From JANQOH01 sp965201115 (GTDB lineage Bacteria; Pseudomonadota; Alphaproteobacteria; UBA7887), in the NCBI GenBank assembly GCA_965201115.1, contig OZ241745.1, positions 2,294,001 to 2,358,000 on the forward strand: a stretch of 64,000 nucleotides of DNA. The letters run 5' to 3'. The stretch's first letter is position 1; every line of letters begins with the position of its first letter. Made by a program: the position numbers and the translations under genes. The notes below the pieces were generated by a model. The model saw only the letters and a program-made list of their open reading frames with translations. It did no database searches and was not told where the DNA came from. Shown in pieces: positions 1 through 8,420 of the stretch.

Positions 1-1221
1 GCGTTGCAGGGGTTTTGCGGCGGGGCCATCGCGCCGATGGTGCTCGCGACCATCTATGCGTCGTTCCCCGCGCGCTATCAGAACATACTCACATCCATCG
101 TCTCGCTGCTCGGCACCAGCGCCGTGGCGCTCGGCCCCAGCCTCGGCGGCTGGATCAGCGAGACGCTCTCATGGCCGTGGCTGTTTCTGTTCAACCTGCC
201 GCTCGCGCTCGTCGCCACGGTCCTCGTCGCCGTCTTCCACGATTTCGACAGCCCCGACTGGAGCATGGCGCGGCGCATCGATCTGCCGGGGATTACGCTG
301 CTCGCGGTGTTCTTCATGTCGCTGCTGGTCGTCCTCGAGCGCGGCCGCCGCGAGGACTGGCTCGAATCCCCGATGATCCTCACCCTGTCGGCGGTCGCCG
401 CGGTCACGGGCGTCCTGCTTCTGTGGCGCGAGCTCGCGGCGAAGCATCCCTTTGTCGATCTGCGCATATTCGCCAACCGCAATTTCGCCGTCGGCGCGAC
501 CTATGTGGCGATTTTCGGCGCCGGGTTGTTCGTTCCGCTCTATCTGCTGCCGCTGTTTCTGGCGCGGGTCATTGGCCTGAACACCCTGCAGATCGGAACA
601 TGGCTGTTCGTTCTCGGCGTGTCGATGATGGCCACGGGCTTCGCGATGCCCATGCTCGTGAAGCATTTCCGCCTGCGGACCCTTGCATTCGCCGGTTTCG
701 GCCTCCTGGCGCTCGGCACGTGGCTTCAGGCGCGGCTGGGCGTCGAGACGAGTTTCGAGAGCCTTCTGGCGCCGCAGATCATCCGCGGCATGGCGACGCA
801 GCTGTGCTTTCTCTCGATGGTGCGGCTCGCCCTCGGCCGGCTTCCGGTGGACAAGGTCAAGGACGGCACGGCGATGTTCCAGCTCACCATGCGTCTCGGC
901 GCCGCGGTGGCGGTGGCCGTCGCCAACGCCTTTCTCGTCGTCCGCGCCGAGGTTCACTATCACCGGCTGCGGGAGGCGACCGGCGAAACCTGGGCCTGGG
1001 CCGGCGACCTGCTCGGCGTTTTCGGCGGCCGCCTCGGGCCGGACATCGGCAACCGCGTCGAAACCGGCATAGCGTCCATGCAGATGGTCGCGCGCATGGC
1101 CCTCCAGGAAGCGCAAATCCAGGCGTTCAACGAAATCACGACCGTGTTCGCGATAGGCCTGGCGCTGTCGCTGCTGGGCCTGCCGCTGGTGCGCGGCGTG
1201 CGCGGCTACGTCCCGGAGTAG
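1..1221 (+). CDS. DHA2-family (EmrB/QacA-like) MFS drug exporter, 5'-truncated by window edge
   Basis: The reading frame is open from base 1 and ends with TAG at 1219-1221, so this is the C-terminal ~406 residues of a longer protein. It starts inside a conserved ALQGFCGGAIAPM segment typical of the 14-TM DHA2 family, and GPSLGGWI resembles the family motif C found in antiporters. Several hydrophobic helices follow, with a cytoplasmic HPFVDLRIFANRNF loop typical of EmrB-like proteins. The family exports hydrophobic toxic compounds across the inner membrane by proton antiport, often with an EmrA-type adaptor, which would lie outside the window. The gene converges on ilvC with a strong hairpin between them. 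The substrate cannot be inferred. Confidence 0.85.
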   Translation, partial: ALQGFCGGAIAPMVLATIYASFPARYQNILTSIVSLLGTSAVALGPSLGGWISETLSWPWLFLFNLPLALVATVLVAVFHDFDSPDWSMARRIDLPGITLLAVFFMSLLVVLERGRREDWLESPMILTLSAVAAVTGVLLLWRELAAKHPFVDLRIFANRNFAVGATYVAIFGAGLFVPLYLLPLFLARVIGLNTLQIGTWLFVLGVSMMATGFAMPMLVKHFRLRTLAFAGFGLLALGTWLQARLGVETSFESLLAPQIIRGMATQLCFLSMVRLALGRLPVDKVKDGTAMFQLTMRLGAAVAVAVANAFLVVRAEVHYHRLREATGETWAWAGDLLGVFGGRLGPDIGNRVETGIASMQMVARMALQEAQIQAFNEITTVFAIGLALSLLGLPLVRGVRGYVPE

Positions 1222-1223
1222 CG

Positions 1224-1245
1224 CGGCGCCCCCCAAGGGGCGCCG
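1224..1245. terminator. Hairpin between convergent genes (bidirectional terminator candidate)
   Basis: A perfect 9-bp stem (CGGCGCCCC / GGGGCGCCG) with a CCAA loop begins three bases after the exporter stop and lies 17 bases before the ilvC stop on the other strand. There is no U-rich tail, so termination would rely on stem strength or Rho. Confidence 0.5.
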
Positions 1246-1261
1246 CGGCCGGCTTGCGCGG

Positions 1262-2281
1262 TCAGTTCTTTTCCTTGTCGACCAGCGCGTTTTCGGCAAT
1301 CCAGGGCATCATGGCGCGCAGGCGGGCGCCGACCTCCTCGATGGGGTGCTCGGCCGCCAGGCGGCGCATCGCCTTGAAGCTCGGCTGGTTGACGCGGCAC
1401 TCGCCCATCCATTCGCCGGCGAAGCGGCCGGACTGGATATCGGCCAGCACCTTCTTCATCGACCGCTTGACGTGGGAATCCACAATGCGCGGGCCGCGCG
1501 TGTAGTCGCCGTACTCGGCCGTGTTCGAGATCGAGTAGCGCATGTTGGCGATGCCGCCCTCGTACATCAGATCGACGATCAGCTTCACCTCGTGCAGGCA
1601 CTCGAAATAGGCCATTTCCGGCGCGTATCCGGCCTCCACAAGCGTCTCGAAGCCGGCGGTCACCAGCGCGGTCACGCCGCCGCACAGCACCGCCTGCTCG
1701 CCGAACAGGTCGGTTTCGCATTCTTCCTTGAACGTGGTCTCGATGACGCCGGCGCGCCCGCCGCCGATGGCGGACGCATAGGACAGCGCAATCTCGAGCG
1801 CGTTGCCCGACGGGTTTTGCGCCACCGCGACCAGGCAGGGCACGCCGCCGCCGCGCACATATTCCGAGCGCACCGTGTGGCCGGGCCCCTTGGGCGCGAT
1901 CATGAAGATATCGAGGTCGGCGCGCGGTTCGACAAGGCCGAAATGGATATTGAGGCCGTGGGCGAACGCCAGCGCGGCGCCGTCCTTCATGTTCGGCGCC
2001 AGATGCCGGTCGTAAATTTCGGCCTGGAGCTCGTCCGGCGTCGCCATCATGGAGACATCGGCCCACCGCGCGGCCTCGGCGACGCTCATGACCGCGAAGC
2101 CCGCCGCCTCGGCCTTTTTCGCCGAGGCCGAGCCTTCGCGCAGCGCGACCGCGACATCGGCGACGCCGGAATCGCGCATGTTGGCCGCGTGCGCGTGGCC
2201 CTGGCTTCCATAGCCGATTACCGCGACCTTCCGGCCCTTGATGAGGTTCGCGTCGGCGTCGCGATCGTAATAGACACGCAT
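1262..2281 (-). CDS. ilvC: Ketol-acid reductoisomerase
   Basis: IlvC catalyses the Mg2+- and NAD(P)H-dependent isomeroreduction of acetolactate or acetohydroxybutyrate, the second common step of valine, leucine and isoleucine synthesis. The 339-residue length is that of the short class I enzyme. The Rossmann motif GYGSQGHAHA is at residues 23-32. The C-terminal knotted domain has the expected FECLHEVKLIVDLMYEGG segment carrying the metal-binding glutamates. It lies two bases downstream of ilvN on the same strand, so the pair is an operon. The ATG at 2281 gives the canonical MRVYYDRDAD N-terminus. Confidence 0.97.
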   Translation of the reverse strand: MRVYYDRDADANLIKGRKVAVIGYGSQGHAHAANMRDSGVADVAVALREGSASAKKAEAAGFAVMSVAEAARWADVSMMATPDELQAEIYDRHLAPNMKDGAALAFAHGLNIHFGLVEPRADLDIFMIAPKGPGHTVRSEYVRGGGVPCLVAVAQNPSGNALEIALSYASAIGGGRAGVIETTFKEECETDLFGEQAVLCGGVTALVTAGFETLVEAGYAPEMAYFECLHEVKLIVDLMYEGGIANMRYSISNTAEYGDYTRGPRIVDSHVKRSMKKVLADIQSGRFAGEWMGECRVNQPSFKAMRRLAAEHPIEEVGARLRAMMPWIAENALVDKEKN

Positions 2282-2283
2282 GG

Positions 2284-2820
2284 CTAGTCTCCGTCGGTGT
2301 GTGGGTTGGCGCCGTCGAGGGCGCGGGCGCCGCGGCCGATCGCCGCCGCGCCGGTGCGCGACACCTCGATCAGCCCGAGCGGGCGCATGAGGGCGATGAA
2401 AGCGTCGATCTTGTCGGACGCGCCGGTGAGCTCGAAGACGAACGACCCGATCGTGCTGTCGACCACGCGGGCGCGGAAGACATCGGCGATACGCAGCGAT
2501 TCGACGCGCGAATCGCCGCGCCCGCGCACCTTGACGAGCACGAGCTCGCGGCTCACATGCGGCCCCGCCAGCGTCAGATCCGCCACCGTATGCACCGGCA
2601 CCAGCCGCCCGAGCTGCGCCTTGATCTGCTCGATCACCATCGGCGTTCCCGAGGTAATGAGCGTGATGCGCGAGAGCCGGGCGTCGGGATCGACCTCGGC
2701 GACCGTAAGGCTCTCGATATTGTAGCCGCGGCCCGAAAACAGCCCGACGACGCGCGCCAGCACCCCGAACTCGTTATCGACGATGCAGGCGATCGTGTGC
2801 TTCCCGACGATGGCGTTCAC
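2284..2820 (-). CDS. ilvN: Acetolactate synthase regulatory (small) subunit
   Basis: This is the valine-sensing subunit that stimulates and feedback-inhibits acetolactate synthase. The N-terminal ACT domain is recognisable from IACIVDNEFGVLARVVGLF and GYNIESLTVAEVD. A second domain begins around residue 85 (RELVLVKVRG). The 178-residue length matches the long IlvH/IlvN form. It is followed after two bases by ilvC. The catalytic large subunit, usually immediately upstream, is not here: the region upstream holds a divergent rhodanese gene. The large subunit must be encoded elsewhere if the pathway is complete. Confidence 0.93.
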   Translation of the reverse strand: MNAIVGKHTIACIVDNEFGVLARVVGLFSGRGYNIESLTVAEVDPDARLSRITLITSGTPMVIEQIKAQLGRLVPVHTVADLTLAGPHVSRELVLVKVRGRGDSRVESLRIADVFRARVVDSTIGSFVFELTGASDKIDAFIALMRPLGLIEVSRTGAAAIGRGARALDGANPHTDGD

Positions 2821-3035
2821 GGCAAGGGAGCTCCCCGGCGGCGCGGCGGAACGGCGCGGCGATTGCGCCCCGCCCAGCGAGGCGCGCGCAGCATAACCCC
2901 CCGCCGCCGGTTGTAAACGGCGCGCGTTCGGCGGCGGCGCGCCGCGTGCTGCCGCGAAGGCGTTTCGGGCGCGGCCGGCCGCGTTGTATAGTGGCGCCGC
3001 GCCTGCGGGCGCGGGAAAAAAACGGAGGCGGAGGC

Positions 3036-3413
3036 ATGGCGGTCAAGAGCGCGGGCGAGATGGTCGCCGAGGCCAACGCGGCGGTGGAAACGCTGTCGGT
3101 CGAACAGGCCATGAAGGCGGCGGACGATGCGGACACGGTGTTTCTTGACGTCCGCGAGACGGCGGAACACGGGGCGGGAACGATCCCCGGCGCCGTTCAC
3201 GCGCCGCGCGGGCTGCTCGAGTTTATCGCCGACCCGCAATCGCCGATGCACAAGCCGGAGCTGGCGCCGGGCCGCCGCCTGATCGTGTTCTGCGCCAGCG
3301 GCGGGCGGTCGGCGCTCGCCGCGAAAACGCTGCGGGACATGGGAATCGGCGGCACCGCCAACATGCTCGGCGGGTTCGCCGCGTGGCGCGAGCGCGGCGG
3401 CCCGGTCGCCTGA
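3036..3413 (+). CDS. Single-domain rhodanese-like sulfurtransferase
   Basis: The protein is 125 residues when started at the ATG at 3036, which is preceded by a purine-rich ribosome site (GGAGGCGGAGGC). An in-frame ATG at 2946 exists but adds an arginine-rich, unconserved stretch. Rhodanese features are VFLDVRE near residues 35-41, GTIPGAVHAPRG near 48-59, and the active-site loop CASGGRS starting at Cys86, which would carry the persulfide. Single-domain rhodaneses move sulfane sulfur in thiol or sulfur-carrier metabolism; the partner is not evident from neighbours. It is transcribed divergently from ilvN. Confidence 0.9.
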   Translation: MAVKSAGEMVAEANAAVETLSVEQAMKAADDADTVFLDVRETAEHGAGTIPGAVHAPRGLLEFIADPQSPMHKPELAPGRRLIVFCASGGRSALAAKTLRDMGIGGTANMLGGFAAWRERGGPVA

Positions 3414-3595
3414 CCCGCCGCTCCGCCGCCGGAGCGCTGAAACCCTGTTGGCCGCGCCGCGAGCCGACGGCGAAGGACCGCCGCGCGACGAAGCGCATTG
3501 CCGAGCTCGCCGCCGGCGCGCCGGCGCGCAAGCGCGACCCGGACGAAATCGCCGCGTTCGTTTTCCGCCGCGCCGCCGTAACCGAAATCAGCTAG
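3383..3595 (+). CDS. Possible small ORF or gene fragment overlapping the rhodanese end
   Basis: This 70-codon frame overlaps the rhodanese 3' end and the last bases of the convergent hydrolase. From about 3438 its codons end almost entirely in G or C and it encodes a charged segment (KRIAELAAGAPARKRDPDEI). That third-position bias is what coding sequence looks like here, but it is also common in antisense and shifted frames of GC-rich DNA. No convincing ribosome site precedes it and I recognise no family. It may be a short real protein, a remnant, or noise. Confidence 0.22.
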   Translation: MARARRPGRLTRRSAAGALKPCWPRREPTAKDRRATKRIAELAAGAPARKRDPDEIAAFVFRRAAVTEIS

Positions 3596-4358
3596 CCGCG
3601 GGCCGGAAACCGGAGCCGAGGCGCCGCGCGAACAACGCGAACATGCGCTCCCAATGCCGCTCCGCCGCCGCCTTGCGATACGCCGCGCGCGCGGGAAACG
3701 CGAAACCGTGCCCGGCGCCGGGGTAGATTTCGATGCGGTGCGCAACCCCCGCCGCGGTCAGTATCCCGGGCAATCGATCGAGCGTCTCTTGCGGCACGAA
3801 CGGGTCGTCGGAGGCGAAGGCGAGATAGAGCTCGCCGGCGATCGCGCCCGCGCGCAAATGCGCCGAGTCGTCTGCGTCCGTCACGATGCCGACGCCGTAG
3901 TACGAAGCGATGGCGGCGAAATCCCGCGGATAGGCGGCAGCGGCGGCCACGACGAACCGCCCGCTCATGCAATACCCCACGCAGCCCGCCGGCCCCGGCG
4001 CCGCCGCCTCGGCGCCGCGGACAAACGCCAGCAGCGGCCCCGTATCCGCCACGACCCGCGCGTTGGTCAGCGTGTTCATGACGTCGAACATCTTGCGCCG
4101 GTCCGGCCCGTCGGCCCGCGTGCGCGCCATGTCGAACCCGTAATTGCCCTCGCGCCCCGTGCGGTAATAGAGGTTGGGCAGCGCGACGAAGTAGCCCGCC
4201 GTGCCGATACGCCGCGCCATGTCGCGCAGCTCCTCGCGGATCCCCGGCGCGTCCATGTACATGACGACCGCCGGAAACGGCCCGCCCTCTTCCGGATGGC
4301 AGACGAACGCATCGAGCGTTCCGTCCGCGGTGGCGATCTCGGTCTCGAACTCGCGCAT
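3588..4358 (-). CDS. Dienelactone hydrolase family alpha/beta hydrolase
   Basis: With the ATG at 4358 (preceded by AGGAAGGGG) the protein is 256 residues, normal for the family; an upstream in-frame start at 4403 adds 15 unconserved residues. The Cys-Asp-His triad is visible: the nucleophile elbow GYCMSGR with Cys130, Asp184/185 in FASDDPFVP, and His217 in GAGHGFAFP. The family cleaves lactones or esters in degradation of aromatic compounds and related carboxymethylene substrates; this enzyme's substrate is unknown. Its 3' end overlaps the small frame at 3383-3595 by eight bases. Confidence 0.9.
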   Translation of the reverse strand: MREFETEIATADGTLDAFVCHPEEGGPFPAVVMYMDAPGIREELRDMARRIGTAGYFVALPNLYYRTGREGNYGFDMARTRADGPDRRKMFDVMNTLTNARVVADTGPLLAFVRGAEAAAPGPAGCVGYCMSGRFVVAAAAAYPRDFAAIASYYGVGIVTDADDSAHLRAGAIAGELYLAFASDDPFVPQETLDRLPGILTAAGVAHRIEIYPGAGHGFAFPARAAYRKAAAERHWERMFALFARRLGSGFRPAAS

Positions 4359-4648
4359 GGCCGGCCCCTTCCTGCGGTTTGCCGCAAGACGCGATACGCG
4401 CATATGCGCAAGCGCGGCGCGTTCGGTTGCGTATCCGCCATCGTGCCGCCGCCGCGCACTGCCGTCAACCGGCCGCGCTTGCGTCGGCGGGGCGCCCGGC
4501 CGCTTCGCCTCATTGACTCCGGTCCGCCCGCCCGCCTACCGTCCTTCACGGAGGCGCAAGGCATCGGCCCCCGGGGCCTTCGCCGATTCGCCGCGCCGGC
4601 CCGGGTCGCCGCCGGGAGGCCGTCACGGGAATTGCACGCGGCAAGCGC

Positions 4649-6202
4649 ATGACGAAACGCAAGCTTCCCATCGGCATTCAGACCTTTCGCGCGATTCGCG
4701 AGGACGGCTATTACTACGTGGACAAGACGGATTATGCCCGCCGCCTCGCCGAAGAGGGCGCGCGCTACTTCCTGTCGCGCCCGCGGCGCTTCGGCAAGAG
4801 CCTGTTCGTGGATACGCTGAAGGAGCTGTTCGAGGGCAACAGGCCCCTGTTCGAGGGGCTGGAGGTTTACGACCGCTGGGACTGGTCCGTTCGCCGGCCC
4901 GTCGTGCGGCTGGATTTCAGCGCCGGCGACTTCAACGAGCCCGGATGGCTGCGGGAAGACGCGGCGGCGCAGCTCGACGCGGCCGCGGAAGAGGCCGGCG
5001 TCGCGCCCGGCTCCGGCGCGCCGCCGGCCCGTCGCCTCCGCGGCCTGCTCGCCGCCCTGCACAAGCGCGCCGGACGGCGCGCGGTCGTGCTGATCGACGA
5101 ATACGACAAGCCAATCCTCGACGCGCTCGCGGCGCCCAAGCGGGCGCGCGCCAACCGCGAGTTTCTCCGGGGGCTGTACTCCGCGGTAAAGGCGAGCGAC
5201 GCGCATGTGAAGTTTGCGTTCCTGACGGGCGTGAGCCGGTTCTCGCGCGCCGGCCTGTTTTCCGGCCTGAACAACCTGAAGGACATCACGCTGGACCCGC
5301 GCTACGCGGGCGTTTGCGGCTATACCGAGGCGGACCTTGACGCCGTGTTCGCGCCCGAGCTCTCCGGCGTCGATCGGGACGCCGTTCGCGACTGGTACAG
5401 CGGCTACAATTGGCTCGGCGCCGACACGCTCTACAACCCGTTCGACATTCTGCTGTTTCTCGACACGCGCCGATTCGCGGCCTGGCGGTTCGAGACGGGA
5501 ACGCCGAAGTTCCTTGTCGACACGCTGTTGCGCCGCCGCGTGACGTCTCCGGATCTCGAGCGCATGAGCGGCGCCGCCGCGCTGCTCTCGGCTTTCGACG
5601 TGGACGACATGTCCACCGAGGCGCTCCTGTTTCAAACGGGCTATTTGACGATCCGCGGCGCGGAGGAGCGCAACGGGAGCGCGTTGTATCGGCTGGGCTA
5701 CCCGAACCGCGAAGTACGCCAGAGCCTGAACGAATCGCTGTTGAGCGCCTTGCTGCCCGAAGCGGCGCGGCGGGCGGCGCAAGACGGCCCCTTGCGCGAA
5801 CTGCTTGCCGCCGGCGATTTTGCCGGGCTCGAGGCGCTGTTCCGGGCCGTTTTCGCGGGCATTCCGTACCAGTGGCATGTTCGCAACGACATCGCGCGTT
5901 ACGAGGGCTACTACGCCAGCGTGTTTTACTCGTGCTTCGCGGCGCAGGGGTTCGATCTCGTCGCGGAGGATAGCGGAAGCCGGGGCCGCGCCGACATGGC
6001 GCTGCGTTTCGGCGGGCGCGTCTATGTCTTCGAGTTCAAGACGGTCGGGAAGGACGGGCCGCGCGGCGCCGCGTCGGCCCAGCTCCGGGAGAAGGGGTAC
6101 GCCGACAAGTATCGCCGTTTCGGCGAGCCCGTCTGGCTCGTCGGCGTGGAGTTCGGCCGCGAAGACCGCAACATCGCCGCCCTGACCGCCGAACGCGCCT
6201 GA
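4649..6202 (+). CDS. AAA-ATPase-like protein with C-terminal PD-(D/E)XK nuclease domain
   Basis: This 517-residue protein has the layout of the AAA-ATPase-like/DUF1703 family. The N-terminal PIGIQTFRAIREDGYYYVDKT block is followed by the atypical P-loop RPRRFGKSLF (residues 44-53, Lys50) and Walker B VVLIDEYDKP (Asp150). Near the C-terminus a PD-(D/E)XK core is visible: Asp449, then FEFKTV with Glu462 and Lys464. These proteins are frequent, often in many copies, in host-associated and anaerobic bacteria. Their function is unsettled; defence or mobile-element roles have been suggested. It stands alone between repeat-poor and repeat-rich DNA. The start ATG lies in GCAAGCGCATGACG without a clear ribosome site. 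Confidence 0.88.
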   Translation: MTKRKLPIGIQTFRAIREDGYYYVDKTDYARRLAEEGARYFLSRPRRFGKSLFVDTLKELFEGNRPLFEGLEVYDRWDWSVRRPVVRLDFSAGDFNEPGWLREDAAAQLDAAAEEAGVAPGSGAPPARRLRGLLAALHKRAGRRAVVLIDEYDKPILDALAAPKRARANREFLRGLYSAVKASDAHVKFAFLTGVSRFSRAGLFSGLNNLKDITLDPRYAGVCGYTEADLDAVFAPELSGVDRDAVRDWYSGYNWLGADTLYNPFDILLFLDTRRFAAWRFETGTPKFLVDTLLRRRVTSPDLERMSGAAALLSAFDVDDMSTEALLFQTGYLTIRGAEERNGSALYRLGYPNREVRQSLNESLLSALLPEAARRAAQDGPLRELLAAGDFAGLEALFRAVFAGIPYQWHVRNDIARYEGYYASVFYSCFAAQGFDLVAEDSGSRGRADMALRFGGRVYVFEFKTVGKDGPRGAASAQLREKGYADKYRRFGEPVWLVGVEFGREDRNIAALTAERA

Positions 6203-6223
6203 GTTCCGGCGCGCGCCGCGCGC

Positions 6224-6254
6224 CCGGGCCATCCCCGCGCGGGCGGGGAACGCC
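6224..6254. repeat. Isolated unit resembling a type I-E CRISPR repeat (copy 1)
   Basis: The 31-base stretch contains ATCCCCGC, a short loop and GCGGGGAAC in the positions seen in type I-E repeats. It differs from the copy at 8390-8420 at one base only. There is no second repeat at spacer distance, so it is an orphan unit. It ends 13 bases before the inverted-repeat element at 6267. Confidence 0.6.
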
Positions 6255-6266
6255 TCGTCGAGCAGA

Positions 6267-6437
6267 CTCAGAGCCTGTACCGGAATTCGGCGGCTATCGG
6301 TACGGCAGGGATCGGTGGGCATCTTGTCCGCTTGCGCTTCCGCGCCGGCATCGCGCCGCGCGGAAATGTGCGGGCGACGGCGGCGGCGGTCGCGGGCCCG
6401 CCTTTGGCGGGGCAGGCATTTCGGTACAGGCGCTCAG
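6267..6437. mobile_element. MITE-like 171-bp element with terminal inverted repeats (copy 1)
   Basis: The left end CTCAGAGCCTGTACCGGAAT matches the reverse complement of the right end (CTGAGCGCCTGTACCGAAAT) at 17 of 20 positions. The interior shares its left half (about 60 bases after the terminus) and a GC hairpin with the element at 60122-60293. It encodes nothing. It overlaps the extended C-terminal part of the DUF3486 frame. Size and termini fit a non-autonomous miniature inverted-repeat element; target-site duplications are not obvious. Confidence 0.6.
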
Positions 6438-7964
6438 CATTGCTGCCGTTTCGGTTGTTCGGGGCGGTTGGGGGGCGCTTGTGTGCGGGATCATCCGTAT
6501 GGCGGCGGGGCTTCGGCGGTTCCGGGGGGCGGCTGCGGGGCATTGCGGGGCTCCGCCGGGCCCGGGGCGGGCGCGTCTTCCCTGCCGACATCGCGCTCTG
6601 CGGAAACGTGCGGGCGAGACGCCCGCGCACCCAGGCCCCGCCTTCGGCGGGGTTGGCGTGTGCGTCTCGCGCGCGCGTCTCGATGCCGCGGACGCCGGGG
6701 AGCGGGGGGCGGCGGGCGTGCTTCCCCGCCGGCGTTGCGTGTGGCGGAAACGTGCGGGCAGGATGCCCGCGGTCCCGGGCCCCGCCTTCGGCGGGGTTGG
6801 CGTTTCGGTACAGGCGTTCAGCATTGCTGCCGTTTCGGTTGTTCGGGGTGGGCGGGGCGGCGGCGGGTGGGGCTTCGGCGGTCGCGGGGCGGTCGGGCCC
6901 GGCGGTTGCGGGGGGCGGTTGCGGGGCATTGCGGGGATCCGCCGGGCCCGGGGCGGGCGGGCGCGCTTTCTCCGCCGGCATCGCGCGTTGCGGGAACGTG
7001 CGGGCGGGGACGCCCGCGCACCCAGGAAGTTCGCGCCTTCTTTGCCGGCATCGCGCGTTGCGGGAACGTGCGGGCGGGAGGCCCGCGGGCCCGGGCAGTT
7101 CGCGCCTTCGGCGGGGTTGCGGGGCATTGCGGGGCTCCGCGGGGCTCGGGGGGCTTCGGCGGCGGGTCGTTCGGCGGTTTCGGGGTCGTACGCGGGTTCG
7201 TATTCGCGTTCGGCCTCGCGGCGTTCGCGTTCGGCTTCGCGGGCCTTGCGTTCGCCCTCCTGGATGTGTCTGTCGTACTCCAGCCAGTCCCGGTCGGTCC
7301 ACGGGCGGCGGGGCGGCTTGGGGGGGCCGGGGTTGGCGGCGGCTTGGGCGTCGGCGTCCCACGTGTTCGGGGGCGGGAGCGAGGGCAGGCGGGGGTCGTC
7401 GATGGAACCGGGCGCGCCGCGGCGGGTGCCGGCCTGGGCGGCGGCGGTTTTCTGCGCGGCTCCGGCGGCGGCGAGGTCGCGGATGGCGCGCACCATGCGG
7501 GCGATGCCGCGGGTGTTGTCGGCGGCATCGGGGGCGGCGGGGTCGATGCGGGCGGCGATGGCGAAGGCGGCGACGCGGAGCATTTCGGCGAGGGCTTCGT
7601 GGGTTCCGCCTTCGCTCCAGAGTGCGGCTGCGTCGCGGATTTCGGACCATTGGGCGAGGCTGTCGGCGGCGGCTTTTCGGAAGCGGTATATGGCGGATCG
7701 GGATACGGGGTATCCGCGCGCGCGGAGGTTTTCGGCGATGGCGTTGTCGGGGGTTCCGGCGCGGATTTGGCGGCAGATATCGGCGCGGATGGGGTTGGGG
7801 AGGTCGGCGATTGTGGATCGGCTTCCGCGGTTGTGGCGGAGGGGGTCGCCGGGGGGTTGGGTTTCGGGTTGGGGTTCGGTGGGCGCGGCTGCGGCGGGGT
7901 CGGGCGCGGCGGCTGCGCGCGGCTCGCCGTCGGCGGGGACGGCGGCGGTGTGTGCTTCGGTCAT
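6294..7964 (-). CDS. DUF3486 (phage Mu gp27-like) protein whose 3' part is intergenic repeat
   Basis: Residues ~45-180 resemble DUF3486, the Mu-like phage gp27/small-terminase family: RSTIADLPNPIRADICRQIR, a helix-turn-helix-like VSRSAIYRFRKAA, and EALAEMLRVAAFAIAARI. A charged tail (GERKAREAERERREAER) follows to about residue 260. From roughly base 7180 down to the stop at 6294 the frame translates dispersed hairpin repeats (phrases such as GPRASRPHVPATRDAG recur elsewhere in the window as non-coding repeat). No other Mu-like gene is nearby, so this is an isolated phage remnant or domesticated gene. The ATG at 7964 has only a weak ribosome site. Confidence 0.55.
   Translation of the reverse strand: MTEAHTAAVPADGEPRAAAAPDPAAAAPTEPQPETQPPGDPLRHNRGSRSTIADLPNPIRADICRQIRAGTPDNAIAENLRARGYPVSRSAIYRFRKAAADSLAQWSEIRDAAALWSEGGTHEALAEMLRVAAFAIAARIDPAAPDAADNTRGIARMVRAIRDLAAAGAAQKTAAAQAGTRRGAPGSIDDPRLPSLPPPNTWDADAQAAANPGPPKPPRRPWTDRDWLEYDRHIQEGERKAREAERERREAEREYEPAYDPETAERPAAEAPRAPRSPAMPRNPAEGANCPGPRASRPHVPATRDAGKEGANFLGARASPPARSRNARCRRRKRARPPRARRIPAMPRNRPPQPPGPTAPRPPKPHPPPPRPPRTTETAAMLNACTETPTPPKAGPGTAGILPARFRHTQRRRGSTPAAPRSPASAASRRARETHTPTPPKAGPGCAGVSPARFRRARCRQGRRARPGPGGAPQCPAAAPRNRRSPAAIRMIPHTSAPQPPRTTETAAMLSACTEMPAPPKAGPRPPPPSPAHFRAARCRRGSASGQDAHRSLPYR
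6590..7150. repeat. Cluster of dispersed GC-rich hairpin repeats
   Basis: Several units of the window-wide repeat family occur here. One is a hairpin around GCGGGCAGGATGCCCGC followed by CCCCGCCTTCGGCGGGG (6751-6797). Variants carry CGCCCGCGCACCCAGG, and there are CATTGCGGGGCTCCGCGGGG segments. A right-end sequence of the inverted-repeat element (TTTCGGTACAGGCGTTCAG) recurs near 6798-6816 with the same following bases as at 6418-6437, indicating local duplication. Confidence 0.7.
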
Positions 7965-8084
7965 GTGGATATTAAAGCGGTTTGGGGCGGGGTGCGGGAG
8001 AGGACCATGGTCCTCCCCTGCGGGGGCTTGCGCGGCGGGGCTATCGGTCGGTTATGGCGGGGGTAATGGCTGCTGGGTCGTTCG

Positions 8085-8389
8085 GGGGGCGCGGCGGACG
8101 CGCTTTCCCGCCGACGCCGCGGCGCGTGGAAACGTGCGGGCGGGGACGCCCGCGCACCCAGGCCCCGCCTTCGGCGGGGTAAGCATTTCGCGCTTTCCCG
8201 CCGGCGCCACGCCTGCCGCAAACGTGCGGGCAGGATGCCCGCGGTCCCGGGCCCCGCCTTCGGCGGGGTTGCGCCTCTCCCGGCGGCGCCGTCCGGGTCG
8301 CCGCCGTGCGGGCGGGGACGCCCGCGGTCCCAAGCCTCGCCTTCAGCGGGGCAGGCATTTCGGTACAGACACTCAGCAGCGGTTGCAAA
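8085..8389. repeat. Hairpin repeat cluster ending in an inverted-repeat-element right end
   Basis: Two full units of the dispersed hairpin family lie at about 8130-8180 and 8223-8272. A third partial unit ends at 8351-8375 in ATTTCGGTACAGACACTCAG, the right terminus of the MITE-like element. No left terminus is present here, so the element is incomplete. No coding sequence is supported in 7965-8601. Confidence 0.65.
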
Positions 8390-8420
8390 CCGGGCCATCC
8401 CCGCGTGGGCGGGGAACGCC
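8390..8420. repeat. Isolated unit resembling a type I-E CRISPR repeat (copy 2)
   Basis: This stretch is identical to 6224-6254 except for one T/C difference in the loop. It begins 15 bases after an incomplete inverted-repeat-element end at 8375. The two units lie 2.1 kb apart in the same orientation and bracket the DUF3486 repeat block. No array surrounds either. Confidence 0.6.

Noticed and set aside
4076..6322. Minus-strand frame of 748 codons opposite the AAA/PD-(D/E)XK gene
   Set aside because: Its content is Arg/Ala-rich antisense without motifs, and its start lies inside the MITE-like element.
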